The notes: a model not told the origin generated them from the sequence alone. A DNA stretch of 64,000 nucleotides from Flavobacterium sp. (GCA_016787805.1 JAEUTY010000020.1:1-64000), one strand, 5' to 3'; counted from the stretch's first letter, positions 1 through 8,702 are shown. A program made the numbers and translations.

Positions 1-452
1 CCGACAATACGGATATTGTTCATTTCATTTTTGTCATTCTGAACGAATTGAAGAATCTCTTCCAATTCTTTTTCATCCAAACCAAATTTGGTGTCTTCTT
101 CGGCGATGTGAATTTGCAACAAACAATCTACTTTTTTGCGCCATTTTGCAGCCAAACGATTGATTTCTTTCAGTAATTTCAAACTATCCACGCCGTGAAT
201 CAATTTCACATACGGAATCATGTACTTGACCTTGTTTGATTGAACATGACCAATCATGTGCCATTGAATGTCTTTGGGCATTTGCTGCCACTTCTCAGTC
301 ATTTCCTGGATTTTATTTTCACCAAAAATACGTTGACCCGCGTCATACGCTTCCATCAAATCGGCCACTGGCTTAGTTTTAGAAACGGCAACTAAAGTAA
401 CGTGTTCAGGAAGTTGAGATTGTATTTGGAGCAGATTTTCTTGTATTGACAT
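1..452 (-). CDS. YggS/PLPBP family PLP-binding protein (partial, C-terminus outside window)
   Basis: Open frame running off the left edge, with its ATG at 452-450; about 150 N-terminal residues are visible. The family (YggS, PROSC, PLPHP) binds pyridoxal phosphate in the cytosol and keeps B6 and amino-acid pools balanced without a known catalytic reaction. Visible motifs are AVSKTKP near residues 22-28, where the Lys after Ser is the PLP-binding lysine, then FGENKIQE and WHMIGHVQSNK, all typical. The DUF1015 gene ends 32 bases upstream on the same strand, so the two may be cotranscribed. The gap holds an octamer repeat of the ATTTTCAA type. Confidence 0.9.
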   Translation of the reverse strand, partial: MSIQENLLQIQSQLPEHVTLVAVSKTKPVADLMEAYDAGQRIFGENKIQEMTEKWQQMPKDIQWHMIGHVQSNKVKYMIPYVKLIHGVDSLKLLKEINRLAAKWRKKVDCLLQIHIAEEDTKFGLDEKELEEILQFVQNDKNEMNNIRIV

Positions 453-483
453 TTTCAAATTTTCAAATTGACACATTTTCAAA

Positions 484-1740
484 TTATAATTCATACACCA
501 CCAAACCACTTCGAAACTTAGGTTCAATATACGTACTTTTCGGTGGCATAATCAAATTATTATCAGCCAAGGCTTTGATTTCAGAAATATCACTCGGATA
601 CAACATAAATCCGACCTCGAATTCGCCTTCGTCTACTAGTTCTTTGATTGTTAAAATGGATTGCTTTCCCGGAATGTATTCGATGCGTTCGTCGTTGCGT
701 AAATCTTCTATTCCGAGTAACGGTTGCAGTACTTTATCATACAAAATCTGAGCATCTAAATTGGCTAATATTGAATTTTGACTTTTGATATTGTCATTGT
801 TATTGTCATTGTTATTGACATTGTCATTTACTTTGTAAAAAAGAGCATAAAAACTACCATCCAAGTACATTCCGAATTCAAATTTGCTCTGCGGTTTCCA
901 CAATTCTTGTTCTTTGTTTTTAATGATGAAATGTTCGGATAATTTCAGTATAAAATCCTCTTTTGAGTGTCCGTTCAAATCGCGAATAATTCGGTTGAAT
1001 TCGTAGATTTTAACATTACTTTCCGCAATCAAAAAGCTCATGAAATAATTGAGATTTTCGTTGCCCAAGTGTTGATCTTGGTCGTAAAGTAATTCTGCAG
1101 AAGCGGAACGATGGTGACCATCAGCAATGTACAATTCTGGAATAGCAGCAAACTGATACTGAAGCCATTTGATTTCCTCATCTGAATCAATTTTCCAAAC
1201 CGTATGCTGTTCTTTGTTTGTGGTAGAATAATTGTAAATGGGTTGTGATTTTTTCTTTTCGGCAATCCAACTATTTACTTCCGTGTTATCAGGATATGTA
1301 ATCAAAACTGGTTCCGTATTGAAACCTGTTTGATGCAAATAATCCTTAAACAATTCCACACGATATTGCAAGGTGTCTTCGTGTTTTTTGATAACATTAT
1401 TCTTGTAATCTTCAATAGATGTTCCAGCAATAATTCCAGTAAAAGACTGTGTTTTATTTTGAATTTGATAGACAAAAAAAACAGGCTTTTCCTCTTCCAT
1501 AAAAATACCATCATTTTTGAAATCTTGGTATTTATGGGCCACGCCTTTGAAACGTTTATCTAATGTAATCTTTTGCGCATGAATGTAGGCAGGATTAATC
1601 ACATGTAAAAATGAATACGGGTTGAAATTCAGCCATGCAGCCAATTCAGCCGGACTGTAGTCATCGTAATTTCTACACGTTACCAAAGCCACTTTATCTG
1701 GAGTTGGGCGAACCGCTTTGAATGGGATTATTTTTGACAT
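484..1740 (-). CDS. DUF1015 domain-containing protein
   Basis: A 418-residue cytosolic protein matching the DUF1015 family (often found near serC/serA in Bacteroidota); molecular function unknown. The N-terminus IIPFKAVRP and the ADGHHRSASAE motif near residues 207-217 are the family hallmarks; the latter looks like an active or binding site. Length is usual for the family. One oddity: residues about 304-320 form an Asn/Asp-rich run encoded by a tandem repeat of ATTGTC/ATTGTT units at 783-828, the same kind of repeat as in front of rnpB, suggesting an in-frame microsatellite expansion. ATG start at 1740. Confidence 0.85.
   Translation of the reverse strand: MSKIIPFKAVRPTPDKVALVTCRNYDDYSPAELAAWLNFNPYSFLHVINPAYIHAQKITLDKRFKGVAHKYQDFKNDGIFMEEEKPVFFVYQIQNKTQSFTGIIAGTSIEDYKNNVIKKHEDTLQYRVELFKDYLHQTGFNTEPVLITYPDNTEVNSWIAEKKKSQPIYNYSTTNKEQHTVWKIDSDEEIKWLQYQFAAIPELYIADGHHRSASAELLYDQDQHLGNENLNYFMSFLIAESNVKIYEFNRIIRDLNGHSKEDFILKLSEHFIIKNKEQELWKPQSKFEFGMYLDGSFYALFYKVNDNVNNNDNNNDNIKSQNSILANLDAQILYDKVLQPLLGIEDLRNDERIEYIPGKQSILTIKELVDEGEFEVGFMLYPSDISEIKALADNNLIMPPKSTYIEPKFRSGLVVYEL
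783..828. repeat. 6-nt-unit tandem repeat inside the DUF1015 gene
   Basis: Repeated ATTGTC, ATTGTT and ATTGAC units on the + strand, translated on the minus strand as an Asn/Asp-rich stretch. Units are multiples of three, so variation in copy number keeps the frame. The same hexamer family occurs upstream of rnpB. Confidence 0.8.
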
Positions 1741-1754
1741 TTTTTGAGTGATTG

Positions 1755-1821
1755 GTAAATAGTGAATAGTGATTAGCAGTTTAGCTAAGACTATTCACTA
1801 ATCACTTTTTACTATTTACTA
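1755..1821. repeat. Imperfect intergenic palindrome of 7-nt units (AATAGTG)
   Basis: Between the hydroxybutyryl-CoA dehydrogenase and DUF1015 genes. The left arm repeats AATAGTG; the right arm carries the complement (ACTATTCACTAATCACT). The arms can fold into an imperfect hairpin. It has no T-run typical of a terminator on the minus strand. Confidence 0.65.
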
Positions 1822-2702
1822 AATTGAGAGGCTACTTTCTCTGCTTTTTTACTTTCACTGTAATCATAAAAACCTTCACCCGATTTTACTCCAAGTTTTC
1901 CGGCCATTACCATATTGACTAAGAGTGGGCATGGTGCGTATTTTGGGTTCTTGAAGCCGTCGTACATTACATTTAATATCGACAGACAAACATCCAAACC
2001 AATAAAATCAGCTAGTTGCAATGGTCCCATTGGATGCGCCATACCGAGTTTCATTACTGTGTCGATTTCTTCAACACCAGCAACACCATTGTACAATGTT
2101 TCAATTGATTCATTGATCATTGGCATTAAAATACGATTGGCTACAAAGCCAGGATAATCGTTTACTTCGGTAGGTGTTTTTCCTAATTTTATTGATAAAT
2201 CCATGATGATTTTGGTTACTTCATCCGAAGTAGTGTAGCCGCGAATGATTTCGACCAATTTCATAATTGGTACTGGATTCATAAAGTGCATTCCAATAAC
2301 ACGTTCTGGATGAACCACTTGTGCGGCGATTTGTGTAATCGAAATAGAAGAAGTATTCGTTGCTAAAATCACATTGTGGTCGCAAATGTCGCTTAATTGC
2401 TTAAAGATGTTAAGTTTCAGTGTCACATTTTCTGTAGCTGCTTCCACTACTAAATCAGTTCCTACAACGCCGTCTTTGATGTCAGTGTAGGTGATGATGT
2501 TGCTAATGGTTCTGTGTTTGTCTTCTTCGGTAATGGTTCCTTTGGTCACCATTCGATCAAGGTTAGCAGCAATTGTTGCCATTCCTTTTTCTAACGATTT
2601 TTCAGAAATATCGATCAATTTAACGGTAAAACCGCTTTGTGCAAAAGTATGAGCAATTCCGTTACCCATGGTTCCTGCGCCTATTACAGCTATTGTTTTC
2701 AT
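1812..2702 (-). CDS. 3-hydroxybutyryl-CoA dehydrogenase
   Basis: A 296-residue NAD(P)-dependent dehydrogenase that interconverts 3-hydroxybutyryl-CoA and acetoacetyl-CoA (fatty-acid or butyrate-type metabolism, cytosol). The N-terminal Rossmann motif GAGTMGNG lies at residues 8-15; the family signature around the catalytic His is seen as HFMNPVPIMKLVEII (about residues 138-152), followed by the C-terminal helical domain with VANRILMP and the AHPMGPLQLADFIGLD stretch. Length fits the Hbd/PaaH family. ATG start. It stands in a co-directional row with the oxidoreductase upstream and DUF1015 downstream, separated by repeat-bearing gaps, so operon structure is uncertain. Confidence 0.92.
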   Translation of the reverse strand: MKTIAVIGAGTMGNGIAHTFAQSGFTVKLIDISEKSLEKGMATIAANLDRMVTKGTITEEDKHRTISNIITYTDIKDGVVGTDLVVEAATENVTLKLNIFKQLSDICDHNVILATNTSSISITQIAAQVVHPERVIGMHFMNPVPIMKLVEIIRGYTTSDEVTKIIMDLSIKLGKTPTEVNDYPGFVANRILMPMINESIETLYNGVAGVEEIDTVMKLGMAHPMGPLQLADFIGLDVCLSILNVMYDGFKNPKYAPCPLLVNMVMAGKLGVKSGEGFYDYSESKKAEKVASQFSK

Positions 2703-2732
2703 TATGTTAGTTTAGATTTGTTTCAAGTTTCA

Positions 2733-2779
2733 GGTTTCAAGTTTCAGGTTTTTAAATTTGAAACCTGAAACTTGAAACC
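2733..2779. repeat. Perfect 19-bp inverted repeat built of 7-nt units (GTTTCAA/GTTTCAG)
   Basis: Arms 2733-2751 and 2761-2779 are exact reverse complements with a 9-nt loop. The left arm extends a heptamer tandem array from 2719. It lies between two co-directional genes. No T-run follows the stem on the minus strand, so it is not a canonical terminator. Confidence 0.85.
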
Positions 2780-2783
2780 AATT

Positions 2784-3752
2784 TTATTTTTCGTTCATCG
2801 AATCAATTATCATGTAGGCTACACGCAACGCTTCTGTTCCATCTTCTAGAGTTACAATTGGAGTTGTATTGTTGTTGATGGCATCGGCAAACGTTTCTAG
2901 CTCGTCCAAAATGGCGTTGTTTGGTAACACTTCAGGATTGTTGAAATAGATTTGTTTTTTTTCTCCTTCAGCATTTTGAAGTATCATGTCAAAATCGCCT
3001 GGAACTTCAGGTGCCTCTTTCATTTTTACTACTTCACAGATTTTATCCAAATAATCAACGGATATGTAGGCATCTTTTTGAAAGAAACGTGATTTGCGCA
3101 TGTTTTTCATCGAAATGCGACTCGAAGTAATGTTCGCCACACAACCGTTTTCAAACTCCAAACGCGCATTCGCAATATCGGGCGATTGGCTCAATACTGA
3201 AACGCCACTGGCGTGAACCGCTTTTACTTTTGATTTTACCACACTCAAAATGGCATCAATGTCGTGTATCATCAAATCCAAAACCACAGGAACATCAGTG
3301 CCACGCGGATTGAACTCGGCCAAACGGTGCGTTTCAATAAACATTGGATTTTCAATTTGATCTTTCACAGCGGCGAAAGCAGGATTAAAGCGCTCTACAT
3401 GACCAACTTGACCTTTTACATTGTATTCATTTGATAAAGCAATGATTTCTTCGGCCTCTTCAACTGTAGTAGCGATTGGCTTCTCTATAAAAACATGTTT
3501 GCCTGATTTGATAGAAACTTTAGCACATTTGTAATGTGAAAGAGTAGGAGTAACGATGTCAATTACATCTACAGCATGAATTAATTTGGCAATAGTATCA
3601 AAACGTTGGTAACCAAATTCAGCTGCAATTTTTTCGGCATATTCGACATTTTCGTCATAAAAACCAATAAGTTCGTATTTTTCAGATTGTTGTAATAAAC
3701 GCAAATGTATTTTTCCAAGGTGACCCGCACCCAAAACGCCAACTTTAAGCAT
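2784..3752 (-). CDS. Gfo/Idh/MocA family oxidoreductase
   Basis: An NAD(P)-dependent sugar or cyclitol-type dehydrogenase; substrate not identifiable. The Rossmann motif GVLGAGHLGKIH is at the very N-terminus, followed by the family EKP motif in FIEKPIA (about residue 90) and the DLMIHDIDA segment of the C-terminal domain. I place the start at ATG 3752, giving 322 aa, because the longer reading frame would start with a TTG at 3770 that lies inside a -7 promoter box (TATTTTTG, 3775-3768). The predicted transcript would begin near 3763, only about 10 nt before this ATG. Confidence 0.88.
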   Translation of the reverse strand: MLKVGVLGAGHLGKIHLRLLQQSEKYELIGFYDENVEYAEKIAAEFGYQRFDTIAKLIHAVDVIDIVTPTLSHYKCAKVSIKSGKHVFIEKPIATTVEEAEEIIALSNEYNVKGQVGHVERFNPAFAAVKDQIENPMFIETHRLAEFNPRGTDVPVVLDLMIHDIDAILSVVKSKVKAVHASGVSVLSQSPDIANARLEFENGCVANITSSRISMKNMRKSRFFQKDAYISVDYLDKICEVVKMKEAPEVPGDFDMILQNAEGEKKQIYFNNPEVLPNNAILDELETFADAINNNTTPIVTLEDGTEALRVAYMIIDSMNEK

Positions 3753-3767
3753 AAAAATAATTTTTAT

Positions 3768-3775
3768 CAAAAATA
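3768..3775 (-). promoter_or_regulatory. Bacteroidota -7 box of the oxidoreductase gene
   Basis: TATTTTTG on the minus strand fits TAnnTTTG. No TTG at the expected -33 spacing is visible. It excludes the TTG start at 3770. Confidence 0.5.
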
Positions 3776-3778
3776 GAA

Positions 3779-3815
3779 ATTAATTGATAATTAGTAATTG
3801 ATAATTGATAATTTG
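3779..3815. repeat. Intergenic tandem repeat of 7-nt AATTGAT units
   Basis: Five AATTGAT-like heptamers in a row in the divergent gap between the oxidoreductase and pcm. Confidence 0.75.
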
Positions 3816-3850
3816 TTTTCTATTTTTACGAAAATAAATTAGCACCCCAA

Positions 3851-4492
3851 TTGAAAGATACAAATAAACATCAAGGACTTCGAAACCAATTAGCTAAGGT
3901 ATTGGAAGATAAAGGAATTACTGATAAAAATGTATTGGAAGCCATTAAAAAGATTCCGAGGCATTTGTTTTTGAACTCGAGTTTTGAAGATTTTGCTTAT
4001 CAGGACAAAGCGTTTCCAATTGCCGCTGGTCAAACTATATCGCAACCTTATACTGTTGCTTTTCAAAGCCAATTATTAGAAGTAAAAAAAGATCAAAAAA
4101 TATTAGAAATAGGAACAGGTAGTGGATATCAAACCGCAGTTTTGTGTTTGCTTGGTGCAAAAGTTTATTCAGTTGAAAGACAAAATGAGCTATTTAAAAC
4201 GACTTCTTTGTTATTGCCAAAGTTAGGTATCCGTCCAAAGCATTTATCGTTTGGCGACGGCTACAAAGGATTGCCCAATTATGCTCCTTTTGATAGCATT
4301 ATTGTTACTGCTGGTGCACCAATTATTCCAAAAGCATTAATGGCACAATTAAAAGTAGGAGGACGATTAGTCATTCCATTGGGAGAAAATGAACAAGTGA
4401 TGACATTACTAATTCGTAAAAACGAAACCCAATTTGAAAAGCACGAATTTGGCGATTTTAGATTTGTTCCTTTATTGGAAAATAAGACCTAA
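3851..4492 (+). CDS. pcm: Protein-L-isoaspartate O-methyltransferase
   Basis: A 213-residue SAM-dependent methyltransferase that methylates isoaspartyl residues in damaged proteins, starting their repair to aspartate. Seen: the PRHLF motif (residues 36-40), AFPIAAGQTISQPYTVA, the SAM loop ILEIGTGSGYQTAVL near residues 83-97, and IIVTAGAP. The start is TTG at 3851; no in-frame ATG precedes the conserved N-terminus MKDTNKHQGLRNQL, which agrees with relatives as I remember them. Divergent from the oxidoreductase gene; monocistronic. Confidence 0.93.
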   Translation: MKDTNKHQGLRNQLAKVLEDKGITDKNVLEAIKKIPRHLFLNSSFEDFAYQDKAFPIAAGQTISQPYTVAFQSQLLEVKKDQKILEIGTGSGYQTAVLCLLGAKVYSVERQNELFKTTSLLLPKLGIRPKHLSFGDGYKGLPNYAPFDSIIVTAGAPIIPKALMAQLKVGGRLVIPLGENEQVMTLLIRKNETQFEKHEFGDFRFVPLLENKT

Positions 4493-4621
4493 ACACTATT
4501 CTTCAAATTCTTTTAGAATTATTTTAAGAAGCTATTGTAAGTTTAATATAATTCACATTATTAACAATTTTAATGTTGATAAGTATGTGTTTTTGATAAA
4601 TTATTGAATAAAATTTACCTT

Positions 4622-4629
4622 AAATTTGA
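4622..4629 (+). promoter_or_regulatory. -7 box for the 4655 barrel gene
   Basis: TAAATTTG matches TAnnTTTG 26 nt before the ATG. A TTG lies only 15 nt upstream, closer than usual. Confidence 0.5.
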
Positions 4630-4654
4630 GTAACAAATTTTAAACAAATTAATC

Positions 4655-5359
4655 ATGAAAAAAATTATTTTATTTTTTATTCTAGCTTTTGGCCTTACGG
4701 TGTATGGTCAAACAGAAAAAGGTTCAATGATGGTTGGAGTTAGTTTTGGGTCTTTGAGTTTTACTGATTCAAACAGTGACACCACTTATTCTAACACTCC
4801 TACAGAATACAGTTCTGAAGGAAACAGTTTTAGCATTAGTATTAATCCTAATGTGGCTTGGTTTGTTAAGGATAATTTAGCTATTGGTGGCGGTATTTCG
4901 TTATCTTACTACGCCTCAAAAAGTGATTCAAGCAACACTTCTTCGACTACAACTTCTGAAAGTAAATCAACACAGCCCTCTTTTTACATCGGACCATTTG
5001 CTCGATACTATTTTGGTAAGAGTACAAGCGGAAAACCTTTTGCCCAATTAAATGCTCAGTATGGTGTTTATGGAGGAAAAAGTGAAAGCTCAACTTCAAC
5101 GGGGTCAGGAAGTCAAACCACTACTAAACCAAAAGGAGATTATAATTTTGGAGCCACTTTTGGATACGAATATTTCATCAGCAAGTATGTTGGTTTGTAT
5201 GCTAGTCTTGGTTTAAATTATGGTAAATCTAAAACTGAATATGAGTATGAGCCAACTACTGGTACGGGGTATAATTATACTAGTACTTATTCAAGAATAT
5301 ATGTTCCAGTAAATTTTGGTTTACAAGTGCATTTGCCTAGCAAAAAAGCGAAAGAATAA
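4655..5359 (+). CDS. Outer membrane beta-barrel protein
   Basis: A 234-residue exported protein. A signal peptide (MKKIILFFILAFGLTVYGQ) with cleavage after about residue 18 is clear. The mature part has alternating short strands with aromatic ends (FYIGPFARYYFG, YNFGATFGYEYF, VPVNFGLQVHL) and Ser/Thr-rich loops near residues 40-60, 95-110 and 145-160, which suggests an OmpW/OmpX-like barrel of about eight strands. Function unknown. Followed by a hairpin terminator. It resembles the barrel at 6405 in design but I could not align them closely. Confidence 0.75.
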   Translation: MKKIILFFILAFGLTVYGQTEKGSMMVGVSFGSLSFTDSNSDTTYSNTPTEYSSEGNSFSISINPNVAWFVKDNLAIGGGISLSYYASKSDSSNTSSTTTSESKSTQPSFYIGPFARYYFGKSTSGKPFAQLNAQYGVYGGKSESSTSTGSGSQTTTKPKGDYNFGATFGYEYFISKYVGLYASLGLNYGKSKTEYEYEPTTGTGYNYTSTYSRIYVPVNFGLQVHLPSKKAKE

Positions 5360-5381
5360 ATTCTAAAAAAAATTATGAAGA

Positions 5382-5412
5382 GAGGTTGATACATTAGTGT
5401 CAACCTTTTTTT
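5382..5412 (+). terminator. Rho-independent terminator after the 4655 barrel gene
   Basis: AGGTTGA ... TCAACCT stem followed by a run of seven T. Confidence 0.75.
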
Positions 5413-5442
5413 ATTACCTATATAATGCCCAAAAAATCCTTT

Positions 5443-5805
5443 TTATAAATTGGTTAACTTATTTTTCAAATTGTCAATTTCTAGTAAAATAGCCGCCATT
5501 TTATTTTCTTTGTCATCATCATGTGCAATCTGAATTCCTTTTTCAGATAATATTTCGGTTATGGCTTGAATAGAATTGGTATTAAAATCAACGTGATGTA
5601 GCAGTTTTTGCTTGTACCATGCTACTAATAATTCGTTTAAGTCGATTCCTAAAACATCTGATAAAATTTTGATTTGTTTTTCGGTTGGAATTCGAAAACC
5701 ATTTTCAAATTTACTAATCAATGCCTGATCAATCTGAGTAAGTTCAGCCAATTCACGAGTTTTCAAGCTTTTACTTTCCCTTGCTTTTTTTAATAAATCT
5801 TTCAT
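5443..5805 (-). CDS. XRE-family helix-turn-helix regulator
   Basis: A 120-residue DNA-binding protein with an N-terminal HTH of the Cro/CI type (residues 4-60: KSLKTRELAELTQIDQALIS then FENGFRIPTEKQI) and a C-terminal helical part ending in a likely coiled coil (ENKMAAILLEIDNLKNKL). The target is unknown. It starts 3 nt after the smpB stop codon, so it is very likely cotranscribed with smpB. No toxin partner is visible next to it. Confidence 0.85.
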   Translation of the reverse strand: MKDLLKKARESKSLKTRELAELTQIDQALISKFENGFRIPTEKQIKILSDVLGIDLNELLVAWYKQKLLHHVDFNTNSIQAITEILSEKGIQIAHDDDKENKMAAILLEIDNLKNKLTNL

Positions 5806-5808
5806 GGT

Positions 5809-6261
5809 TTAGAACGATTTTTTGATTCGGTCTAAGTCGCGTTTGGTATCTTGTTCTTTTAATGTTTCGCGCTTGTCGTAGGTTTTCTTTCCACGGCAAA
5901 GCCCGATTTCAAGTTTTGCCAAACCTTTTTCGTTTGTAAAAAGACGCAAAGGAATAATAGTTAGGCCTTTGGTTTCAACACTTCTGGCTAGCGATTTTAA
6001 TTCACGCTTGTTCAAGAGTAATTTTCGTTCACTTCTCGATTTATGATTGAACTGGTTTCCAAATGCGTATTCTTCGATATAAGTATTAATGGCAAAAAGC
6101 TCACCATTATTAAATTCACAAAAACTCTCCGCAATTTGTGCTTTGCCTAATCGAATGGATTTGATTTCAGTTCCTGTTAAAACAATTCCAGCCGAATAGG
6201 TTTCAATTATTTCATAATCAAATTTTGCTCGTTTGTTGAGTATGTTGGCCGTTTTTATCAT
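5809..6261 (-). CDS. smpB: SsrA-binding protein
   Basis: SmpB binds tmRNA and brings it to stalled ribosomes for trans-translation. The 150-residue product begins [18 protein letters not shown] and shows the [13 protein letters not shown] core (about residues 24-36) and the basic tail [22 protein letters not shown] longer frame exists from ATG 6282, but a -7 promoter box (TACATTTG, 6275-6268) lies between the two ATGs, so the start at 6261 is preferred; it also gives the usual family length. The transcript would begin within a few nt of this ATG. The XRE gene follows 3 nt downstream. Confidence 0.95.
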   Translation of the reverse strand: MIKTANILNKRAKFDYEIIETYSAGIVLTGTEIKSIRLGKAQIAESFCEFNNGELFAINTYIEEYAFGNQFNHKSRSERKLLLNKRELKSLARSVETKGLTIIPLRLFTNEKGLAKLEIGLCRGKKTYDKRETLKEQDTKRDLDRIKKSF

Positions 6262-6267
6262 CGATAG

Positions 6268-6275
6268 CAAATGTA
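6268..6275 (-). promoter_or_regulatory. -7 box of smpB
   Basis: TACATTTG on the minus strand, 6 nt before the ATG at 6261; a second TAAATTTG lies at 6287-6280. The near box predicts an almost leaderless mRNA. Confidence 0.55.
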
Positions 6276-6370
6276 GTGACAAATTTATGAAACTAAAAAA
6301 CGATTTTATTTAGGATGAAAAAAAAAATCAAACAATGACTTATATCAGTTTTTATGACAAATTAGGACTC

Positions 6371-6378
6371 TAAATTTG
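6371..6378 (+). promoter_or_regulatory. -7 box for the 6405 barrel gene
   Basis: TAAATTTG matches TAnnTTTG, 26 nt before the ATG, the same geometry as for the barrel gene at 4655. Confidence 0.5.
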
Positions 6379-6404
6379 TCCTATAATTTTAAAACTAAAA
6401 CAAA

Positions 6405-7016
6405 ATGAAAAAATTATTTTTATTAGCAGGAATAGCTTTAATGTCTTTAAGTGTAAATGCACAAGAAAAAACTAAGAGTGGATTACAAGGAACATGGTGG
6501 GTAGCAGGTCAAGTTTCTTTTACTTCTGAAAAAACAGGTGATGCAAAATCAGATTCGAATATGATTTTACCTATCGTTGGGTATTTTGTTGGACCAGCAA
6601 CTACTGTAGGTGTTGGTGTAGGAAATATTGCATCGAAAACAGTTGATGGAACAGGAGTTACTACTAGTGATTCAAACACTTTTGTTGTAAAACCATTAGT
6701 GCGTAAATATTGGAACATTAAAGGTGGGCTTTTCTTTTATGGTCAAGCTGCAGTTCCTGTTATGATGGGAAAAAATAAAATTTCGGATGGAAAAACTTCT
6801 TCTGTTTCTTTAGAATTATCACCTGGTTTTGACTATGTTGTAAACAAATGGATGACAGTAGAAACCTCATTTACAATTTTTAATGTTGGATCATCTACGG
6901 AAACACCAGCTGTTGGAGACAAAACAACTTCATTTGAATTTAATGCTAATCCTATGAACTCTGTTGCTGATAGAGCATTTGGCGGATTGCAAATTGGAGT
7001 TAAATTTTTGTTCTAA
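6405..7016 (+). CDS. Outer membrane beta-barrel protein
   Basis: A 203-residue exported protein with signal peptide MKKLFLLAGIALMSLSVNAQ. The rest is Gly/Thr/Val-rich with alternating strands and ends in a terminal Phe (FGGLQIGVKFLF), the classic last-strand signature for BAM recognition. Likely an eight-stranded OMP_b-brl family barrel; role unknown. Own promoter and own terminator. Confidence 0.8.
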   Translation: MKKLFLLAGIALMSLSVNAQEKTKSGLQGTWWVAGQVSFTSEKTGDAKSDSNMILPIVGYFVGPATTVGVGVGNIASKTVDGTGVTTSDSNTFVVKPLVRKYWNIKGGLFFYGQAAVPVMMGKNKISDGKTSSVSLELSPGFDYVVNKWMTVETSFTIFNVGSSTETPAVGDKTTSFEFNANPMNSVADRAFGGLQIGVKFLF

Positions 7017-7063
7017 ATTTCATAAATTTATTGGTTAGGACCGAGTAAAATCGGTTAAGAAAG

Positions 7064-7100
7064 TTCGTCTTATTTTGTTAATAAATAAGGCGAATTTTTT
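7064..7100 (+). terminator. Rho-independent terminator
   Basis: TTCGTCTTATTT ... AAATAAGGCGAA stem (one wobble) followed by six T. Confidence 0.8.
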
Positions 7101-7168
7101 GTATATACGATACTCAATTACATAAAATTATCATATATTCGTAATACCAACCAATAATTTCTATAAAT

Positions 7169-8680
7169 ATGTTAAAAAAATCACTCCAACTATTCGCTTT
7201 TCTTTTTGTTGTTGTATCTTGTACTAAGGAAGAAAGTCAATATTCTAATGAAATTGATCCAACGCAAAAAAATCCGCTATCACCTTCAGAGATTAATTCT
7301 AAAATTGATGAATCATTTGCTAATTCTGGATCGTTCAATTGGAATCAAGCTTCTAATCATTTGCTTTGGAGCGCCATTTACCAAGGAAATAAAATGGCTT
7401 CAATAGGTTTCGGAACTTCTGCTGAAGATTTTGATCGTAGCAAATCTCCCGAAAATGCTAAAATGCAAAACGAAATTCTAACAATAATTCAAGAGAACGA
7501 AGACAAATCTTTAAAAGATATTTTAATCGCTTCTGATGAGTTTTTAAACCAAGTAGATGTTGTTATTGAAAAGCAAGAAACGGTAATTGCTTTAAGACGT
7601 TTAACAACTCTTCGCTATTTCGAACCTGGCGATTACAAGTATTTCGCAAATCAAACCTCACAACAAAAAGGAGGAGGTAATGCAATGCAATCCGATTCGG
7701 GTTGTGGTTTTGAATCGTCTACCTTAAGCGCATCTGATTATACTACAGTAACACCAAATGCAAAAGTGCCTTGGGCTTTCTATCAACACAATATTCCAAC
7801 AGCTTGGAGCACAAGTACTGGAGCTGGAATAACGATTGGTATTATTGACACAGGTGTTTCTCCAAACCAAACGTTGTTAGGCTCTAGTTTTAATAATGGT
7901 TTGTCATCAGGTAGAACAATTAGTAAATACGGTGTTTATGTCGATTCAATTTGGCCATGGAGCACTGGAACTGATGGTCCGAACGATCAATGCGGACACG
8001 GAACTAGCATGTCATCTGCTGCAGCGGCACCAAGAAATAACGCAGGTTTACCTGTTGGAGTAGCTTATAATGCTAATTTAGTGACTTATCGCGCCGCTTC
8101 TAATGTGGTTTTAGATGGTTATCATGAGCAAAATGGAGTGAAAAATGCATTCACTGCTTTAGGAAACAACACCAGTGTAAAAATCATTTCGATGTCAATG
8201 GGACACATTTTCTCTGTTGGGAAAATTTCTGACGGTGTAAAATATGCTTACAGTAAAGGAAAATTAATTTTCTGCGCAGGTGGAACTTCAACTAGTTTTA
8301 CCAATTTTGTTGGCGTAATTTTTCCAGCGTGGATGCCTGAAACGCAAGCCGTAACTGGTGTAATTGAAGGAACATCGAATCAAAAATGCGACGTTTGTCA
8401 CTCGGGTTCTGAAATTGATTTTACAGTTCAAATGCAACGTTCGGGTTCAGGAAATACTGTTCCTGTAGTGAGCTATTACAACGGACAAACAGATTACGTC
8501 GGTGGTTCATCAGTAGCAACTGCAACTACTGCCGGAATTGCCGCTTTGGTTTGGTCTAAAAATCCAACTTGGACACGCGATCAAGTCATCAACAAAATGC
8601 GCCAATCGGCTACTTATTACCCAACTCCGAATTCAAGTTATGGTTACGGAAATGTAAATGCTGCGCTGGCTGTACAATAA
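7169..8680 (+). CDS. S8 (subtilisin-like) serine peptidase, lipoprotein
   Basis: A 503-residue secreted protease. The N-terminus is a lipoprotein signal (VVVSC, Cys near residue 18). After a pro-region of about 180 residues comes the S8 catalytic domain with the triad Asp227 (IGIIDTGVS), His277 (CGHGTS) and Ser448 (GGSSVAT). The usual oxyanion-hole motif AAGN reads CAGG here, so the conserved Asn appears to be absent. Two CxxC-like cysteines (KCDVCHSG) sit before the Ser motif and could form a disulfide. Probably surface-exposed general proteolysis. Monocistronic, with a terminator at 8703. Confidence 0.88.
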   Translation: MLKKSLQLFAFLFVVVSCTKEESQYSNEIDPTQKNPLSPSEINSKIDESFANSGSFNWNQASNHLLWSAIYQGNKMASIGFGTSAEDFDRSKSPENAKMQNEILTIIQENEDKSLKDILIASDEFLNQVDVVIEKQETVIALRRLTTLRYFEPGDYKYFANQTSQQKGGGNAMQSDSGCGFESSTLSASDYTTVTPNAKVPWAFYQHNIPTAWSTSTGAGITIGIIDTGVSPNQTLLGSSFNNGLSSGRTISKYGVYVDSIWPWSTGTDGPNDQCGHGTSMSSAAAAPRNNAGLPVGVAYNANLVTYRAASNVVLDGYHEQNGVKNAFTALGNNTSVKIISMSMGHIFSVGKISDGVKYAYSKGKLIFCAGGTSTSFTNFVGVIFPAWMPETQAVTGVIEGTSNQKCDVCHSGSEIDFTVQMQRSGSGNTVPVVSYYNGQTDYVGGSSVATATTAGIAALVWSKNPTWTRDQVINKMRQSATYYPTPNSSYGYGNVNAALAVQ

Positions 8681-8702
8681 TCAAAACCTTTTTTAAAAAT
8701 AC

